Assembly: GCA_018402545.1 (NCBI GenBank)
Contig: JAGYIL010000001.1
Span: 1,984,001 to 2,048,000, forward strand
DNA from: Saccharospirillum sp.
GTDB lineage: Bacteria > Pseudomonadota > Gammaproteobacteria > Pseudomonadales > Natronospirillaceae
Direction: 5' to 3'
DNA length: 64,000 bases
The position numbers and the translations under genes were made by a program. Positions 1 to 8,140 of this stretch are shown here, in pieces. The notes below the pieces were generated by a model. That model did not search any database. It saw only the letters and a program-made list of their open reading frames with translations, and was not told the origin of the DNA. The first letter of the stretch is position 1. Every line of letters starts with the position of its first letter.

Positions 1-120
1 TGGAAGCGCTACGATGCAGACCGTGGCAAGATGATGGCTTCTGCGCTGGAGACCATTCTGGCCACTGAATCACTGTCTTCGAACGTCTTTGAAATGGCCC
101 AGCGGGCGCTGAAAGACTGA
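1..120 (+). CDS. pepN: Aminopeptidase N, C-terminal fragment
   Basis: The first 39 codons read in frame 1 to a TGA at 118-120 and are the end of a longer gene cut by the window edge. The visible residues (a WKRYDADR stretch, then ALETIL, LSSNVFE and a final ALKD) resemble the last helices of gammaproteobacterial aminopeptidase N (PepN, M1 zinc metallopeptidase), where E. coli has KRYDAKRQ, MRAALEQ and LSGDLYE. The enzyme removes N-terminal residues from peptides in the cytoplasm. The HEXXH zinc site would lie outside the window, so catalytic competence cannot be judged. The identification rests on this short tail only. Confidence 0.72.
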   Translation, partial: WKRYDADRGKMMASALETILATESLSSNVFEMAQRALKD

Positions 121-167
121 ACCAGCCGGCGTAGGGCGCATAACTGCTTGAAATACAACACAAAGTA

Positions 168-195
168 TTGACAGCGAGTTCGGCGCCAGTAGAAT
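168..195 (+). promoter_or_regulatory. Sigma-70 promoter of tRNA-Ala
   Basis: A perfect TTGACA at 168-173 is followed after 16 bp by TAGAAT at 190-195 (five of six consensus bases). A GC-rich discriminator (ACGCAGCGG) follows, as is usual for stringently controlled stable-RNA promoters. The predicted start, near 202, leaves a leader of about 30 nt before the tRNA. Confidence 0.75.
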
Positions 196-231
196 ACGCA
201 GCGGTGTCAGACGGGAGTCCGGCACCGATTT

Positions 232-307
232 GGGGCTATAGCTCAGCTGGGAGAGCGCCTGCATGGCATGCAGGAGGTCTGCGGTTCGATCCCGCATAGC
301 TCCACCA
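232..307 (+). tRNA. tRNA-Ala (anticodon GGC)
   Basis: This is a 76-nt cloverleaf with an encoded CCA end at 305-307. The acceptor stem is GGGGCTA (232-238) with TAGCTCC (297-303), including one G-T pair. The anticodon stem is CCTGC/GCAGG around the loop ATGGCAT, which puts anticodon GGC at 265-267. The T loop is TTCGATC. It is nearly identical to E. coli tRNA-Ala(GGC) as remembered. It reads the alanine codons GCC and GCU and is transcribed alone between its own promoter and terminator. I saw no duplicated 3' end nearby that would indicate an integration site. Confidence 0.97.
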
Positions 308-314
308 AACTCAT

Positions 315-345
315 AAAAAAACCGGTCCTTGTGACCGGTTTTTTT
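315..345 (+). terminator. Rho-independent terminator of tRNA-Ala
   Basis: The stem ACCGGTC (321-327) pairs with GACCGGT (333-339) around a 5-nt loop. A T run follows (339-345) and an A run precedes it (315-320), so it could also work on the opposite strand. Confidence 0.9.
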
Positions 346-397
346 ATGGGCGGTTCGCGGCAACTTTGTCTTCAGTGGTATTGGCCCGCGTCGGGCA

Positions 398-560
398 CCG
401 GGTGTACCCCTGTGGGGTCGGCGTAGATCCGTCCTTGGAGCCTAGGCCGCAGGATATGAATCCCCTCCATGGGATTCACCCTTCGGCTCGCTGCGCTCGT
501 GCTAAAACGCTCCTGGCGTTTTAGTCCCTGCTGCGGACTACCCCACAGGGATACACCCGG
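398..560. repeat. Cruciform-like palindromic repeat element
   Basis: The gene-free stretch 346-600 is dominated by nested inverted repeats. Outer arms of 21 bp (398-418 and 540-560) match at 20 of 21 positions and are 121 bp apart. Inside are perfect hairpins at 457-464/471-478 (TGAATCCC arms), 502-510/516-524 (CTAAAACGC arms) and a short one at 523-527/535-539 (AGTCC arms). It looks like a REP/BIME-like or MITE-like element, but no second full copy was seen in this window. No convincing gene lies in it. Confidence 0.6.
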
Positions 561-600
561 CGCTCGCCGCTTGTTTCCTGAGCAAATTTCGGAACTGGAG

Positions 601-1593
601 TTATGTTTCCTGTGGCTCCAGAATAATTTCAATACGCCGATTCCGCTGTCGACTGGCGTCATCTGTCTCTTCTACCTGCGGCTGAGTATCGGCAACACCG
701 GTTGCACTCAGACGTTGCGGGTCGATGCCCAGTTCCGTTAGGCGGCGCACGGCGGCGCTGGCTCGGGCTGAACTCAATTCCCAGTTGGTCGGGTAGCGAT
801 TTCTCATCGAGACCACGGGCAAGCTGTCGCTGTGACCGACCACCCGGATGTTGTACTGCTCAAAACTTTCTATGGCTTCAGCGACGTCTTCGAGTACAGC
901 AACGGACTGGCTGTTTAACTGAGCTGAACCCGAATCAAACAGGATGGCTTCCGGCAACTGGATCACGGTGGAGCCATCGTCCCGTTGCTCAATCGACTGA
1001 GTGCGGTTGTCGCTCAATGCCGCCAGTTGTTGCTCCAGAGCATCGATGGCCTGTTGCTCACGCTGCAGGCGGCTCTCCAGGTCTTCTACTTCTTCTTCCC
1101 GACCGGTCAGGGCGGTATTGGCGGCTTGCAACTGCTGTTGGTAGCGTTCGTTGAGTCGAATTTGCTGTTCCAGTTGCTCGGTCAGTTCACGATTTTCCTG
1201 TGCCCGGGCATCGGCTTCCGATTCCAGTCTCGCCAGTTCCTGTTGGCGACTGGATGCCGCCTCCAGTCGTTGCTGGGATTGTTGCTGGGTGGCAACCAGG
1301 CTGGTGTACTCCTCGGTCACCTCATTTAGCCGGGCTTGCAGCTCTGTCACTATGTCTGACAGGTCTGTCTGCTGGCTCGTGAACTGGCCAAGGCGTTGTT
1401 CAAGCTGGCGGTTGGTTTCGGACAGGGTTTGCAGGCGAGTGCGGGCAGCGAGAAGATCTTCAGATTGATCGCTGACCTGTTGTTCCAGTGTTTGGGTAGA
1501 GCGGGTTAGTTGCTGGTTGTCCCATAGCACGTAAGCCGTAAACAGCGCGAGCAGCAGGGCGGCAGTCAATGCCCAGAGGGTCGATCTTGGCAT
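601..1593 (-). CDS. OmpA/MotB-domain cell-envelope protein with long coiled coil
   Basis: The 330-residue protein has a membrane anchor at about residues 6-24, a Q/E/R-rich coiled coil from about 28 to 200, and an OmpA-like peptidoglycan-binding domain at about 210-326. Domain landmarks are ILFDSGSAQL (217-226), GHSDSLPV (253-260), NWELSSARA (270-278) and NRRIEI (318-323). The architecture resembles MotB-like or OmpA-family proteins that tether the inner membrane to murein. It lacks a clear plug segment, and no motA partner is adjacent, so a stator role is not supported. It is a single gene on the minus strand. A structural role at the envelope is inferred from the domains. Confidence 0.85.
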   Translation of the reverse strand: MPRSTLWALTAALLLALFTAYVLWDNQQLTRSTQTLEQQVSDQSEDLLAARTRLQTLSETNRQLEQRLGQFTSQQTDLSDIVTELQARLNEVTEEYTSLVATQQQSQQRLEAASSRQQELARLESEADARAQENRELTEQLEQQIRLNERYQQQLQAANTALTGREEEVEDLESRLQREQQAIDALEQQLAALSDNRTQSIEQRDDGSTVIQLPEAILFDSGSAQLNSQSVAVLEDVAEAIESFEQYNIRVVGHSDSLPVVSMRNRYPTNWELSSARASAAVRRLTELGIDPQRLSATGVADTQPQVEETDDASRQRNRRIEIILEPQET

Positions 1594-1861
1594 GGCATGT
1601 TCCTATGTCAGTGATGTGTCAAGCATGACCCAAAACCCGGGCAGGTGTCGACACTCTTTCGCCACCAATCCCCTGGGCGGACATCGCAGCGGTTGCCTTG
1701 TCTTCGAAGAGCGGTCAGGTAGTCGGCCATCAGCTGCAATATACGTGCGTTTGCACAAACACTGGTCAATACTGCTAAGGTTATTTTCAGTGTTCCAGCC
1801 CCGCCGGGATGACCCCCGAACGCTGGTATCAACACCTACCAATAAAAATAATGGAAACGTC

Positions 1862-3538
1862 ATGAACAATACCAAACAAGAACGCCACTATCTGACTCCC
1901 TTGCAGGAGCTGGCGCGCCATGTGCGAGAGCGGGGCGATGCAGCCTATCTGCACCAGCCCGTCAACCGACAGCTAACTGTGTGGACCTGGCAGCAGGTTG
2001 ATGAGGACGCGCGCAAAATGGCCCATGGCCTGAAAACACTGGGGCTGAGCCCGGGCGACCGGGTTGCCATTTTTGCCAAAAACAGTGCCGAATGGTTTAT
2101 TGCCGACTGGGCCATCATGATGGCCGGCATGGTCAGTGTGCCCATCTATGCGACAGCGGGTGAATCGACGCTGCAATACATACTCGATCACAGCGAAGCC
2201 AAAGCGGTCTTCGTTGGCAAGCTGGACGATAAAACCGCAGGGTCAAAGGTATTTGATGGTTCGATTCCCCGGATCGGGTTTCCCTACGATACGGTCGAGC
2301 ACGATATCCGCTGGCAAGACTGGATCAGCCAGCAAACGCCATTGGCCGAAGTAGCCGAGCCGGGTCTCGACGACATCATGTCCATTGTTTACACCTCGGG
2401 CAGTACCGGTAACCCGAAGGGTGTTGTCCTTAAGTTCCGTCATTATGCCGCTGCTGCGACGGCCAATCGAAGCGTGATCGGTCTGCGGCCGGGCGATCGC
2501 ACAGTATCGTATTTGCCACTGGCTCATATAACCGAACGTACCGTGATACAGGGCACCTCGCTTTATGCCGGTGGCCCGGTCTATTTTGTTGAATCGCTCG
2601 ATACCTTTGTCGACGATTTGAAAGTGGCACAGCCGACGGCCTTTCTGTCGGTTCCGCGACTTTGGGTGCGCTTTCAGGCTGGGGTTCATGAAAAAATGCC
2701 TGAACAAAAGCTGCAGACGCTGTTGCGAATTCCGCTGCTTGGCAAGCTCGTTGCGAAGAAAATTCGTCAGGGGTTGGGGCTGAACTCGGTGCGTATATTC
2801 GGCTCGGGTTCGGCACCTATTTCGCCTAGCACCTTGCGCTGGTATTACCGCCTGGGCATTCCCATTTGTGAGGCCTGGGGCATGACGGAAACGGCTGGAT
2901 TGTCGACCATCAATATGCCGTTTCGTGAAGACCGGCTGGGCACCATAGGGGTGCCTATCGATTGCCTCGAGATTCGCCTGAGCGAGCAGGGCGAAATGCA
3001 GGTGCGTGGCGACACCGTATTTGAAACCTACTACAAAAACCCTGAAGCGACGGCTGATTCGTTTGAAGATGGCTGGTTTAAAACCGGCGACAAGGCCATT
3101 AAAAACCCGGACGGATCCTACACCATTGTGGGGCGGTTGAAAGAAGAATTCAAAACCGCCAAGGGCAAATACGTCGCACCGGTTCCCATTGAAAGTCGGC
3201 TGGCGGGTAACCCAGACATTGAACAGGTCTGTCTGATGGGCAGTGGTCGCACGCAACCGGTGGCCGTGGTGGTGCTGGCCGAGCATTTGCGCAAGTCTGA
3301 CCGGGAACCACTGAGGGCTTCGCTTCAGCATACGCTGTCGGCAGTTAATGCCAGCCTGGAATCACACCAGCGCCTCGATGGCATACTGGTGGCGGATGAT
3401 TGGTGGAGCATAGAAAACGGTCTGCTAACGCCAACATTGAAACTGAAGCGAGCCGACCTAGAACGTCAGTATCAGGATCGACTGGCTAATGTGTCAGACG
3501 GTAAAGTGTTCTGGGAAGATGAGACCGTGACCGCTTAG
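1862..3538 (+). CDS. AMP-dependent acyl-CoA synthetase (long-chain fatty acid type)
   Basis: This 558-residue member of the ANL superfamily activates a carboxylic acid with ATP and transfers it to CoA. Visible motifs are the P-loop YTSGSTGNPKG (177-187), GMTETAG (340-346), the TGD of GWFKTGD (408-410) and the hinge and C-terminal segment GRLKEEFK (424-431). The conserved SVPRLW segment and overall layout resemble FAA1-type long-chain acyl-CoA synthetases rather than acetyl-CoA synthetase. The frame is open back to 1592, but family alignment favours the ATG at 1862, behind a weak GGA ribosome site. The 268 bp upstream form the control region. Chain-length specificity is not visible. With FadBA at 25.7 kb it would supply beta-oxidation. 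Confidence 0.87.
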   Translation: MNNTKQERHYLTPLQELARHVRERGDAAYLHQPVNRQLTVWTWQQVDEDARKMAHGLKTLGLSPGDRVAIFAKNSAEWFIADWAIMMAGMVSVPIYATAGESTLQYILDHSEAKAVFVGKLDDKTAGSKVFDGSIPRIGFPYDTVEHDIRWQDWISQQTPLAEVAEPGLDDIMSIVYTSGSTGNPKGVVLKFRHYAAAATANRSVIGLRPGDRTVSYLPLAHITERTVIQGTSLYAGGPVYFVESLDTFVDDLKVAQPTAFLSVPRLWVRFQAGVHEKMPEQKLQTLLRIPLLGKLVAKKIRQGLGLNSVRIFGSGSAPISPSTLRWYYRLGIPICEAWGMTETAGLSTINMPFREDRLGTIGVPIDCLEIRLSEQGEMQVRGDTVFETYYKNPEATADSFEDGWFKTGDKAIKNPDGSYTIVGRLKEEFKTAKGKYVAPVPIESRLAGNPDIEQVCLMGSGRTQPVAVVVLAEHLRKSDREPLRASLQHTLSAVNASLESHQRLDGILVADDWWSIENGLLTPTLKLKRADLERQYQDRLANVSDGKVFWEDETVTA

Positions 3539-3579
3539 TGCCACGCAAACCCGAGTTGACATAGACACTGTCAACACTA

Positions 3580-3606
3580 AGCCCGATTCTTAATCGGGCT
3601 TTTTTA
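3580..3606 (+). terminator. Rho-independent terminator after the acyl-CoA synthetase
   Basis: GCCCGATT (3581-3588) pairs with AATCGGGC (3592-3599) over a 3-nt loop, followed by a T run (3600-3606). A second small hairpin (GTTGAC/GTCAAC) lies just upstream. Confidence 0.9.
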
Positions 3607-3801
3607 TTTGCCCCGGAAGCGTGGGATGTCAAAGCGCCAAGTTGAGGCTTTCGGGCAAAGCGTGCATCAATGTGGGGCTTTATTAGACGGGTACATACCC
3701 CGACCGGGTGCGTTCTGGGCGGGCAAGCTTATTGCATAATAAGTTTTGGCAATCGCTTTATTGTCGGCCTTGCGGAATCAATTTCAGCACAGGAGTCGAG
3801 T

Positions 3802-4083
3802 ATGTCAGAACAACAACACTGGTTGATCAAACCCGAAAATTACCGGGCGCTGCAGAATATTCGCAAACGCATTCGTGCCATTTACGGTGACGACATTCGC
3901 ATAACGTCGACGCAGGATCTGGCCATTCTGACCCGCTATCGCAACGATAAGGATGCAAAACTGAATGCGTTATTATCGGAGTTTGAGGCGCGTGCGCCGT
4001 TCGAACTGACTGACTGGGAAAAACCAGCGGTGCATGCAGCCGGGCAGTCACAGCGAGTGTATCGCGGGCAGATCGTGGCGTAA
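3802..4083 (+). CDS. Small conserved-looking protein of unknown function
   Basis: The frame is open from 3670, but AGGAG at 3791-3795 sits 6 nt before the ATG at 3802. That start gives a 93-residue soluble protein with no signal peptide or membrane segment. It is rich in charged residues (NIRKRIRAIYGDD, RYRNDKDAKL) and ends YRGQIVA. I recognise no domain. It stands alone between the upstream terminator and the convergent gene that ends 3 bp after its stop. Codon use looks like its neighbours, so it is probably a real gene. Confidence 0.68.
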   Translation: MSEQQHWLIKPENYRALQNIRKRIRAIYGDDIRITSTQDLAILTRYRNDKDAKLNALLSEFEARAPFELTDWEKPAVHAAGQSQRVYRGQIVA

Positions 4084-4085
4084 GT

Positions 4086-4829
4086 TTAGCCAATCAGCTG
4101 GTAAATCAACCAGGCTAGCCCGTAGAGAGGAATCTGGTGAATCATATAGAAGCCGAGGCTGTGTCGGCTGAGCCAGATAAAGGGGCCGCTGGTCGGCAGG
4201 AATGGCAGTTGCCTAATTCCAAACAAACGCTGATGACCGAGGTAAATGCCAATATACACCATGCCCAGCCAGGGAATCAGCCGTGTAAGGTCCATGGTGC
4301 TGTCGGGCAGATTCAACGGATCTTGTAATGCCTGATACAAGGGCGACAGATTGAACCAGTCAGTCAGGTTGAACAGGGCGATGATGGCGATACCCGCCAG
4401 CAGGGCGAGACGGGGGGTATAAAGCAATGGCAGCGCCAGTAAGCTGGCGACCGCAATAAAGTGAAGCACGCCGAACCAGATCCAGTTGCCGGGGTATAGA
4501 AAAAAGGTGGCAACACTGAAAGTTAATGCCCCGGCCAGGATCCTGGCTTCCCGTATCCAAAAGGCACGCCAGCGAATGCCATGGGCGTTCGCCAATACCA
4601 GGCTGGCCCCTACACTGAGAAAGAACAGGGTAACAATGATGCTGCGAAAGGTAGCCCAGAAGGGGGCTTTGGCATCGAAGCTCAGGTAGCCGAAGACACT
4701 CAGATCGTAGCCAAAATGAAACAAGGCCATTAGCACCAGTGCCAGGGCACGCATTTGGTCAATGCTGATCAGCCTGCGATCATGGGTTTGTGCCCAGGGG
4801 GTCTGGCCTGTTCCGGTAACCGTGGTCAA
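4086..4829 (-). CDS. HGSNAT/DUF1624-like multi-pass membrane protein
   Basis: This is a 247-residue integral membrane protein with about seven hydrophobic segments. Near the N-terminus, ISIDQMRALALVLM and FHFGYDL resemble the start of the heparan-alpha-glucosaminide N-acetyltransferase catalytic family (DUF1624, COG3503), where an early His lies in the first helix. The end (SLGFYMIHQIPLYGL) also fits membrane acyltransferases. The substrate in bacteria is unknown; a cell-surface acyl transfer is only inferred. Its ATG overlaps the stop of the upstream gene by 4 bp (4826-4829), so translation is probably coupled in a three-gene minus-strand operon. Confidence 0.75.
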   Translation of the reverse strand: MTTVTGTGQTPWAQTHDRRLISIDQMRALALVLMALFHFGYDLSVFGYLSFDAKAPFWATFRSIIVTLFFLSVGASLVLANAHGIRWRAFWIREARILAGALTFSVATFFLYPGNWIWFGVLHFIAVASLLALPLLYTPRLALLAGIAIIALFNLTDWFNLSPLYQALQDPLNLPDSTMDLTRLIPWLGMVYIGIYLGHQRLFGIRQLPFLPTSGPFIWLSRHSLGFYMIHQIPLYGLAWLIYQLIG

Positions 4830-5392
4830 AACGGGCGGGCCCCCGAGTCAGACAGGTCTACACCATCGACCGGCAGGTAGATAATCTGATGGTGGGGGCG
4901 GCTTCCATTCCAGGCCAGTTGCTGTGTAATTAGCGTCTGGTCTGTGCGCCACTGGGTTTTCAGAATCAATGCATCCCGCTCGAGAGCATCGGACCAGTTG
5001 TCTGGCGGGTTATTGGCCGAACCTGCCGGCTGGAGAACCTGTTGTTGTGCCGGTTCGCCATACTGCTGGGTAATCAGGGCGCGAACGGTCTCGAACTGAT
5101 CGAGCCAGGCGCTGGTTGGGCTTCCCGGGGCGACGCTGAAGATAAAGCGACCGGTTTCCAGTCGGCCGTCTTCAAACTGATAGACCAGTCGTGTGCGGTT
5201 GATGCCCGGTAAGCTGGCCTCGTAAACGAGGTAGTCGCGCTCTGTAAGCGGGGTGAGGTTAGGGCGCTGTTCCAGGTCGCGAACCGCCATGGCACTCTGC
5301 CCCCAGTTGGCGACGCCGAAATCTTCAGCGACGGCCAGCGGGGTGACGATCAGCAAACCGAAAGCCAGACACGCCTGACTGAGCGGCCGCAT
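4826..5392 (-). CDS. Putative periplasmic protein of unknown function
   Basis: The frame is open to 5434, but the ATG at 5392 directly begins a signal peptide (a basic start, a hydrophobic core and the cleavage motif AVA at about residue 22) and has GGAG about 9 nt upstream. The product is 188 residues, with a mature part rich in beta-prone and Gln/Pro residues (RLVYQFEDGRLETGRFIF, QQYGEPAQQQVL). The pattern of short strands plus a QYGEP element recalls small periplasmic proteins that judge ligand differences, but I cannot name a family. It sits 4 bp after the preceding gene and overlaps the next by 4 bp. Confidence 0.7.
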   Translation of the reverse strand: MRPLSQACLAFGLLIVTPLAVAEDFGVANWGQSAMAVRDLEQRPNLTPLTERDYLVYEASLPGINRTRLVYQFEDGRLETGRFIFSVAPGSPTSAWLDQFETVRALITQQYGEPAQQQVLQPAGSANNPPDNWSDALERDALILKTQWRTDQTLITQQLAWNGSRPHHQIIYLPVDGVDLSDSGARPF

Positions 5393-5396
5393 GGCG

Positions 5397-5738
5397 CTAG
5401 CTCCGCTCAAAGCGTTCGAGCAGTTCGTCGCCACTCAATTCGTCAAAATCAGCCGCATCCGGGTCATCGAGGGGCTCTGGCTCGGAAAATCGAGCGGATT
5501 TCGGGTCGACGGTACTCGCGACGGTTGGCTTGACCGGGCCCTGACCCGCGCTGGTGTCTTTACCTCTGTTTTCTTCCAGAAACTTCGCATAGGCCGACTT
5601 GCTGCGGTTCTTGTGCTTGGCCAAACGGTTTTTACTGGGGATCTTGCCTTTCTCGCCTTTGCTGATAAAGGTTTTCTTGGACCCGGTTTTAATGCCGAGC
5701 CGGTCTTTCAGCGAACGACTCTTTTTTCTGCGTGACAT
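5397..5738 (-). CDS. Charged low-complexity protein of unknown function
   Basis: The 113-residue protein has a very basic first half (MSRRKKSRSLKDRLG, KNRLAKHKNRSK) and an acidic C-terminus (EPLDDPDAADFDE, then LSGDELLERFERS). No signal peptide, membrane segment or catalytic motif is visible. The basic-then-acidic layout and MSR-KKSR opening faintly recall the Der GTPase activator YihI, but the YihI DPR-GSK element is absent, so I do not assign it. It is probably a nucleic-acid- or ribosome-associated protein (inference). It is the first gene of the minus-strand operon with the secreted protein 4 bp downstream, and it is divergent from tas. Confidence 0.62.
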   Translation of the reverse strand: MSRRKKSRSLKDRLGIKTGSKKTFISKGEKGKIPSKNRLAKHKNRSKSAYAKFLEENRGKDTSAGQGPVKPTVASTVDPKSARFSEPEPLDDPDAADFDELSGDELLERFERS

Positions 5739-5820
5739 GCTTTTCCCATCGAATTGGGTTGAATGTGCCCCTATTATAGACCCTTACTGGCGAATCTAAA
5801 TGCACAGAATAGGGTAATTC

Positions 5821-6858
5821 ATGGAATACAGAGAATTAGGCCGCTCCGGCATCAAGGTGTCCAGCATTGCACTGGGTACTATGACCTGGGGGCAGCAGAA
5901 TACCGAAGCCGAAGCGCATGAGCAGATGGATTACGCGCTGGAGCGTGACATCAATTTCTTTGACGCCGCCGAAATGTACCCGGTACCTCCCAAGGCAGAG
6001 ACCTATGGCCGGACCGAGGAATATATCGGTACCTGGTTCAAGCAACGTGGCCAGCGTGACCGGGTCGTGCTCGCCACCAAGGCCATTTCCCGGGGCGATT
6101 TCGACTACATTCGTAGCGGCCCGACCTTATCACGGGAACATATCAAACAAGCCTGTGAGGCCAGTCTGCGCCGCCTGCAGACCGATTACATCGATCTCTA
6201 TCAACTCCACTGGCCCGACCGCAGCACCAACTTTTTTGGCAAGCTCGGGTTTCAGGGGCTCAGTGCAAACGAAACGGCCGTGAGTATCGAAGAAAGCCTG
6301 TCAGCGCTGAGTGAACTCGTGCAGGAAGGCAAGGTACGTCGCATTGGTGTTTCCAACGAAACCCCTTGGGGTGTGGCCGAGTACTTGCGCTTGAGCGAGC
6401 GCAGTGACCTACCGCGTATAGACAGCATTCAAAACCCCTATAATCTGCTCAACCGCAGTTTTGAAGTGGGCCTGGCTGAATTCGCCTGTCGCGAGCAGGT
6501 CGGTTTGCTGGCCTATTCGCCGCTGGCGTTTGGCATGCTGGCGGGCAAGTATCTGGATGGTCAGCATCCTGAAGGCGCCCGCCTGACCTTGTTTGAGCGT
6601 TTTCAGCGCTATAACAATGCCCAGGGCTTTGCGGCAACAGCCGACTACGTGCAGGTTGCGCGTGACCACGGCCTCGACCCGGCCCAGATGGCGCTGGCCT
6701 ACGTGACCAGCCGTCAGTTCGTGACCAGCAATATTATCGGTGCGACCAGCATGGCGCAGTTAAAGAGCAACATCGACAGTGAAAGTCTGGTGTTGTCTGA
6801 CCAGGTGCTGGCGGATATTGAAGCCGTGCATCAGCGTCAGCCTAACCCCTGTCCCTGA
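5821..6858 (+). CDS. tas: NADP(H)-dependent aldo-keto reductase Tas
   Basis: At 345 residues it is almost the length of E. coli Tas (346) and colinear with it: GTMTWGQQN, AEMYPVPP, QLHWPDR and IQNPYNLLNRSFEVGL are shared landmarks. The aldo-keto reductase tetrad is visible as D48, Y53, K87 and H130. The family is a cytosolic TIM barrel that reduces aldehydes or ketones with NADPH; the natural substrate of Tas is not established. The start is the ATG at 5821, with an 82-bp gap to the divergent gene. The 3' end faces a hairpin shared with the convergent PilZ gene. Confidence 0.92.
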   Translation: MEYRELGRSGIKVSSIALGTMTWGQQNTEAEAHEQMDYALERDINFFDAAEMYPVPPKAETYGRTEEYIGTWFKQRGQRDRVVLATKAISRGDFDYIRSGPTLSREHIKQACEASLRRLQTDYIDLYQLHWPDRSTNFFGKLGFQGLSANETAVSIEESLSALSELVQEGKVRRIGVSNETPWGVAEYLRLSERSDLPRIDSIQNPYNLLNRSFEVGLAEFACREQVGLLAYSPLAFGMLAGKYLDGQHPEGARLTLFERFQRYNNAQGFAATADYVQVARDHGLDPAQMALAYVTSRQFVTSNIIGATSMAQLKSNIDSESLVLSDQVLADIEAVHQRQPNPCP

Positions 6859-6869
6859 ACTGAGAGATG

Positions 6870-6898
6870 CCCGGTGAGGTAGCACACCCGTCACCGGG
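6870..6898. terminator. Hairpin between convergent tas and PilZ gene
   Basis: CCCGGTGA (6870-6877) pairs with TCACCGGG (6891-6898); a GGT/ACC pair can extend it inward. No T run follows on either strand, so it may be a weak bidirectional terminator or an mRNA 3' end stabiliser. Confidence 0.45.
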
Positions 6899-6927
6899 TA
6901 CTCTGAAAGTTGCGTTGGGTTGTTTCT

Positions 6928-7200
6928 TCAATCGCTGATGATTTTCAGCCCAATACCAGAGGGGGCGTGCCGAACAACACGCATCATGACAACAGGTGCG
7001 GGCATGGGCAGGCCCTGAACCTGGCTTCGTACCTGGGTGCCCAGGTTGAAGTGCTGCTTCTGGGCCGGAGTCAGCTCTACAAAGGTGCCGCCGTCCGAGA
7101 TGTTCCAGGTCTTTGCTTCGGTGCGATAACCGTCCCGCGTCACCAGTTCGATGGTGACCTCCAGCCGTGTTCGCGGGTGCCCCCGCTGATCCCGACTCAC
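6928..7200 (-). CDS. PilZ-domain protein (probable c-di-GMP binder)
   Basis: The protein is a single PilZ domain of 90 residues. Both signature elements are present: RGHPR (the RxxxR arginine motif near the N-terminus) and NISDGG (the [D/N]xSxxG motif) about 25 residues later. Such stand-alone domains bind cyclic di-GMP and act through protein contacts in motility or envelope regulation; the partner is unknown. Two GTG codons (7203 and 7200) could start it. The one at 7200 is 7 nt after AAGGG and overlaps the gloB stop as GTGA, so translational coupling to the glyoxalase gene is likely. Confidence 0.83.
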   Translation of the reverse strand: MSRDQRGHPRTRLEVTIELVTRDGYRTEAKTWNISDGGTFVELTPAQKQHFNLGTQVRSQVQGLPMPAPVVMMRVVRHAPSGIGLKIISD

Positions 7201-7970
7201 CACTGATCCCTTAGCTGACGCAGCGCGGTAAAGCGGTCTTGCCCGGTGTCTGTGCGGAATCCGCGATCACTGAGTGCCTGCGCCAGGGTGTCGTCGTCTA
7301 GCCGGAAAAACAGATTGATGCCGGCTTCATCGGCCAGGGTCGTCGTCAGGCGGGTATCCGGTGTTTGCTGGTCGCTGGTGGCTTTCATGGCTTCGGCGGG
7401 TGGGTGGCCGGGCAGGATGCTGAGCGTAAAGGCCAGGTTGGTTGGCAGGTAGTCGTGCCCGGGGTAGATGCGCGTTTCCGGATGGGCCCGCTGGCGAAGT
7501 TGCTGAATGCTGTGAAACAGAGTGTCGGTATCGCCGGAACGGGTGTTGCCAACACCGGCATTGAACAGGGTGTCGCCACAGATCAGCGCGGGTTCAGGCT
7601 CGGTCAGATAAAACACCCCGTGCCCGGGGGTGTGACCGGGGGAGGCCCAGAATTGCGCTGTGGACTGGCCCAGCGTTAACTCGTCGCCATCGGCCAGCCA
7701 CTGATCGGCCTGAAAGCGGCCCTGACAGGAAGCCGGTGCACGAACCCGGGCGCCGGTTTTGGCCTTCAGCTCTTCCAAATGGCGGATATGGTCGCCGTGT
7801 TCATGGGTGATCCAGATATCGGTGATGCGCAGCCCCTGATTCTCGGCCAGGGTGAGCAGGTGGTCGGCATCGTAGGGGTCGACCGCCGCTGTGGCCTGGC
7901 TGTGTTCGCACACCACCAGGTGATTGTAGTTCTGTAAAGAGTTTGGAACGAAGGTTCGAATGACTCTCAT
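7197..7970 (-). CDS. gloB: Hydroxyacylglutathione hydrolase (glyoxalase II)
   Basis: This 257-residue metallo-beta-lactamase-fold enzyme would hydrolyse S-lactoylglutathione to lactate and glutathione in methylglyoxal detoxification. Metal ligands are visible in THEHGDH (55-61), SPGHTPGH (H113, H117), CGDTLF (D133) and the late YPGHDY. The first residues match the usual GloB opening of an extended strand ending in NYNHL. The ATG at 7970 is preferred over the longer open frame because GGTGAG precedes it and family members start there. It is the first gene of a pair with the PilZ gene. Confidence 0.93.
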   Translation of the reverse strand: MRVIRTFVPNSLQNYNHLVVCEHSQATAAVDPYDADHLLTLAENQGLRITDIWITHEHGDHIRHLEELKAKTGARVRAPASCQGRFQADQWLADGDELTLGQSTAQFWASPGHTPGHGVFYLTEPEPALICGDTLFNAGVGNTRSGDTDTLFHSIQQLRQRAHPETRIYPGHDYLPTNLAFTLSILPGHPPAEAMKATSDQQTPDTRLTTTLADEAGINLFFRLDDDTLAQALSDRGFRTDTGQDRFTALRQLRDQW

Positions 7971-8140
7971 GGTATACTCACCGGCATTATTTCTATTAAC
8001 CCTATGCAAAAAACCCGTTTGAAACAATGATGCTGTCGTGGAATGCTCGGCGGGATCAGCCAGACCCATGCCAGCCGGAAAGCTTAATACCAGCAGGGCG
8101 GGTTACTGCGCAACCATCATACCAGGAGGAACCGTTCCAG

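Noticed and set aside
232-560. Integration site of a mobile element at tRNA-Ala
   Set aside because: No repeat of the tRNA 3' end and no integrase gene were seen downstream.
1749-1760. GTTTG-CA-CAAAC upstream of the acyl-CoA synthetase as a PsrA site
   Set aside because: The half sites are in the opposite orientation to the CAAAC-N-GTTTG consensus.
1592-1861. 90-residue N-terminal extension of the acyl-CoA synthetase
   Set aside because: It has no similarity to the family and lies in the promoter region; the ATG at 1862 gives the normal length.
2243-3331. Minus-strand open frame of 362 codons inside the acyl-CoA synthetase gene
   Set aside because: It is antisense to a well-supported gene, with a composition typical of shadow frames.
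5397-5738. Assignment of the charged protein as YihI
   Set aside because: Only the basic opening is similar; the conserved DPR-GSK element is missing.
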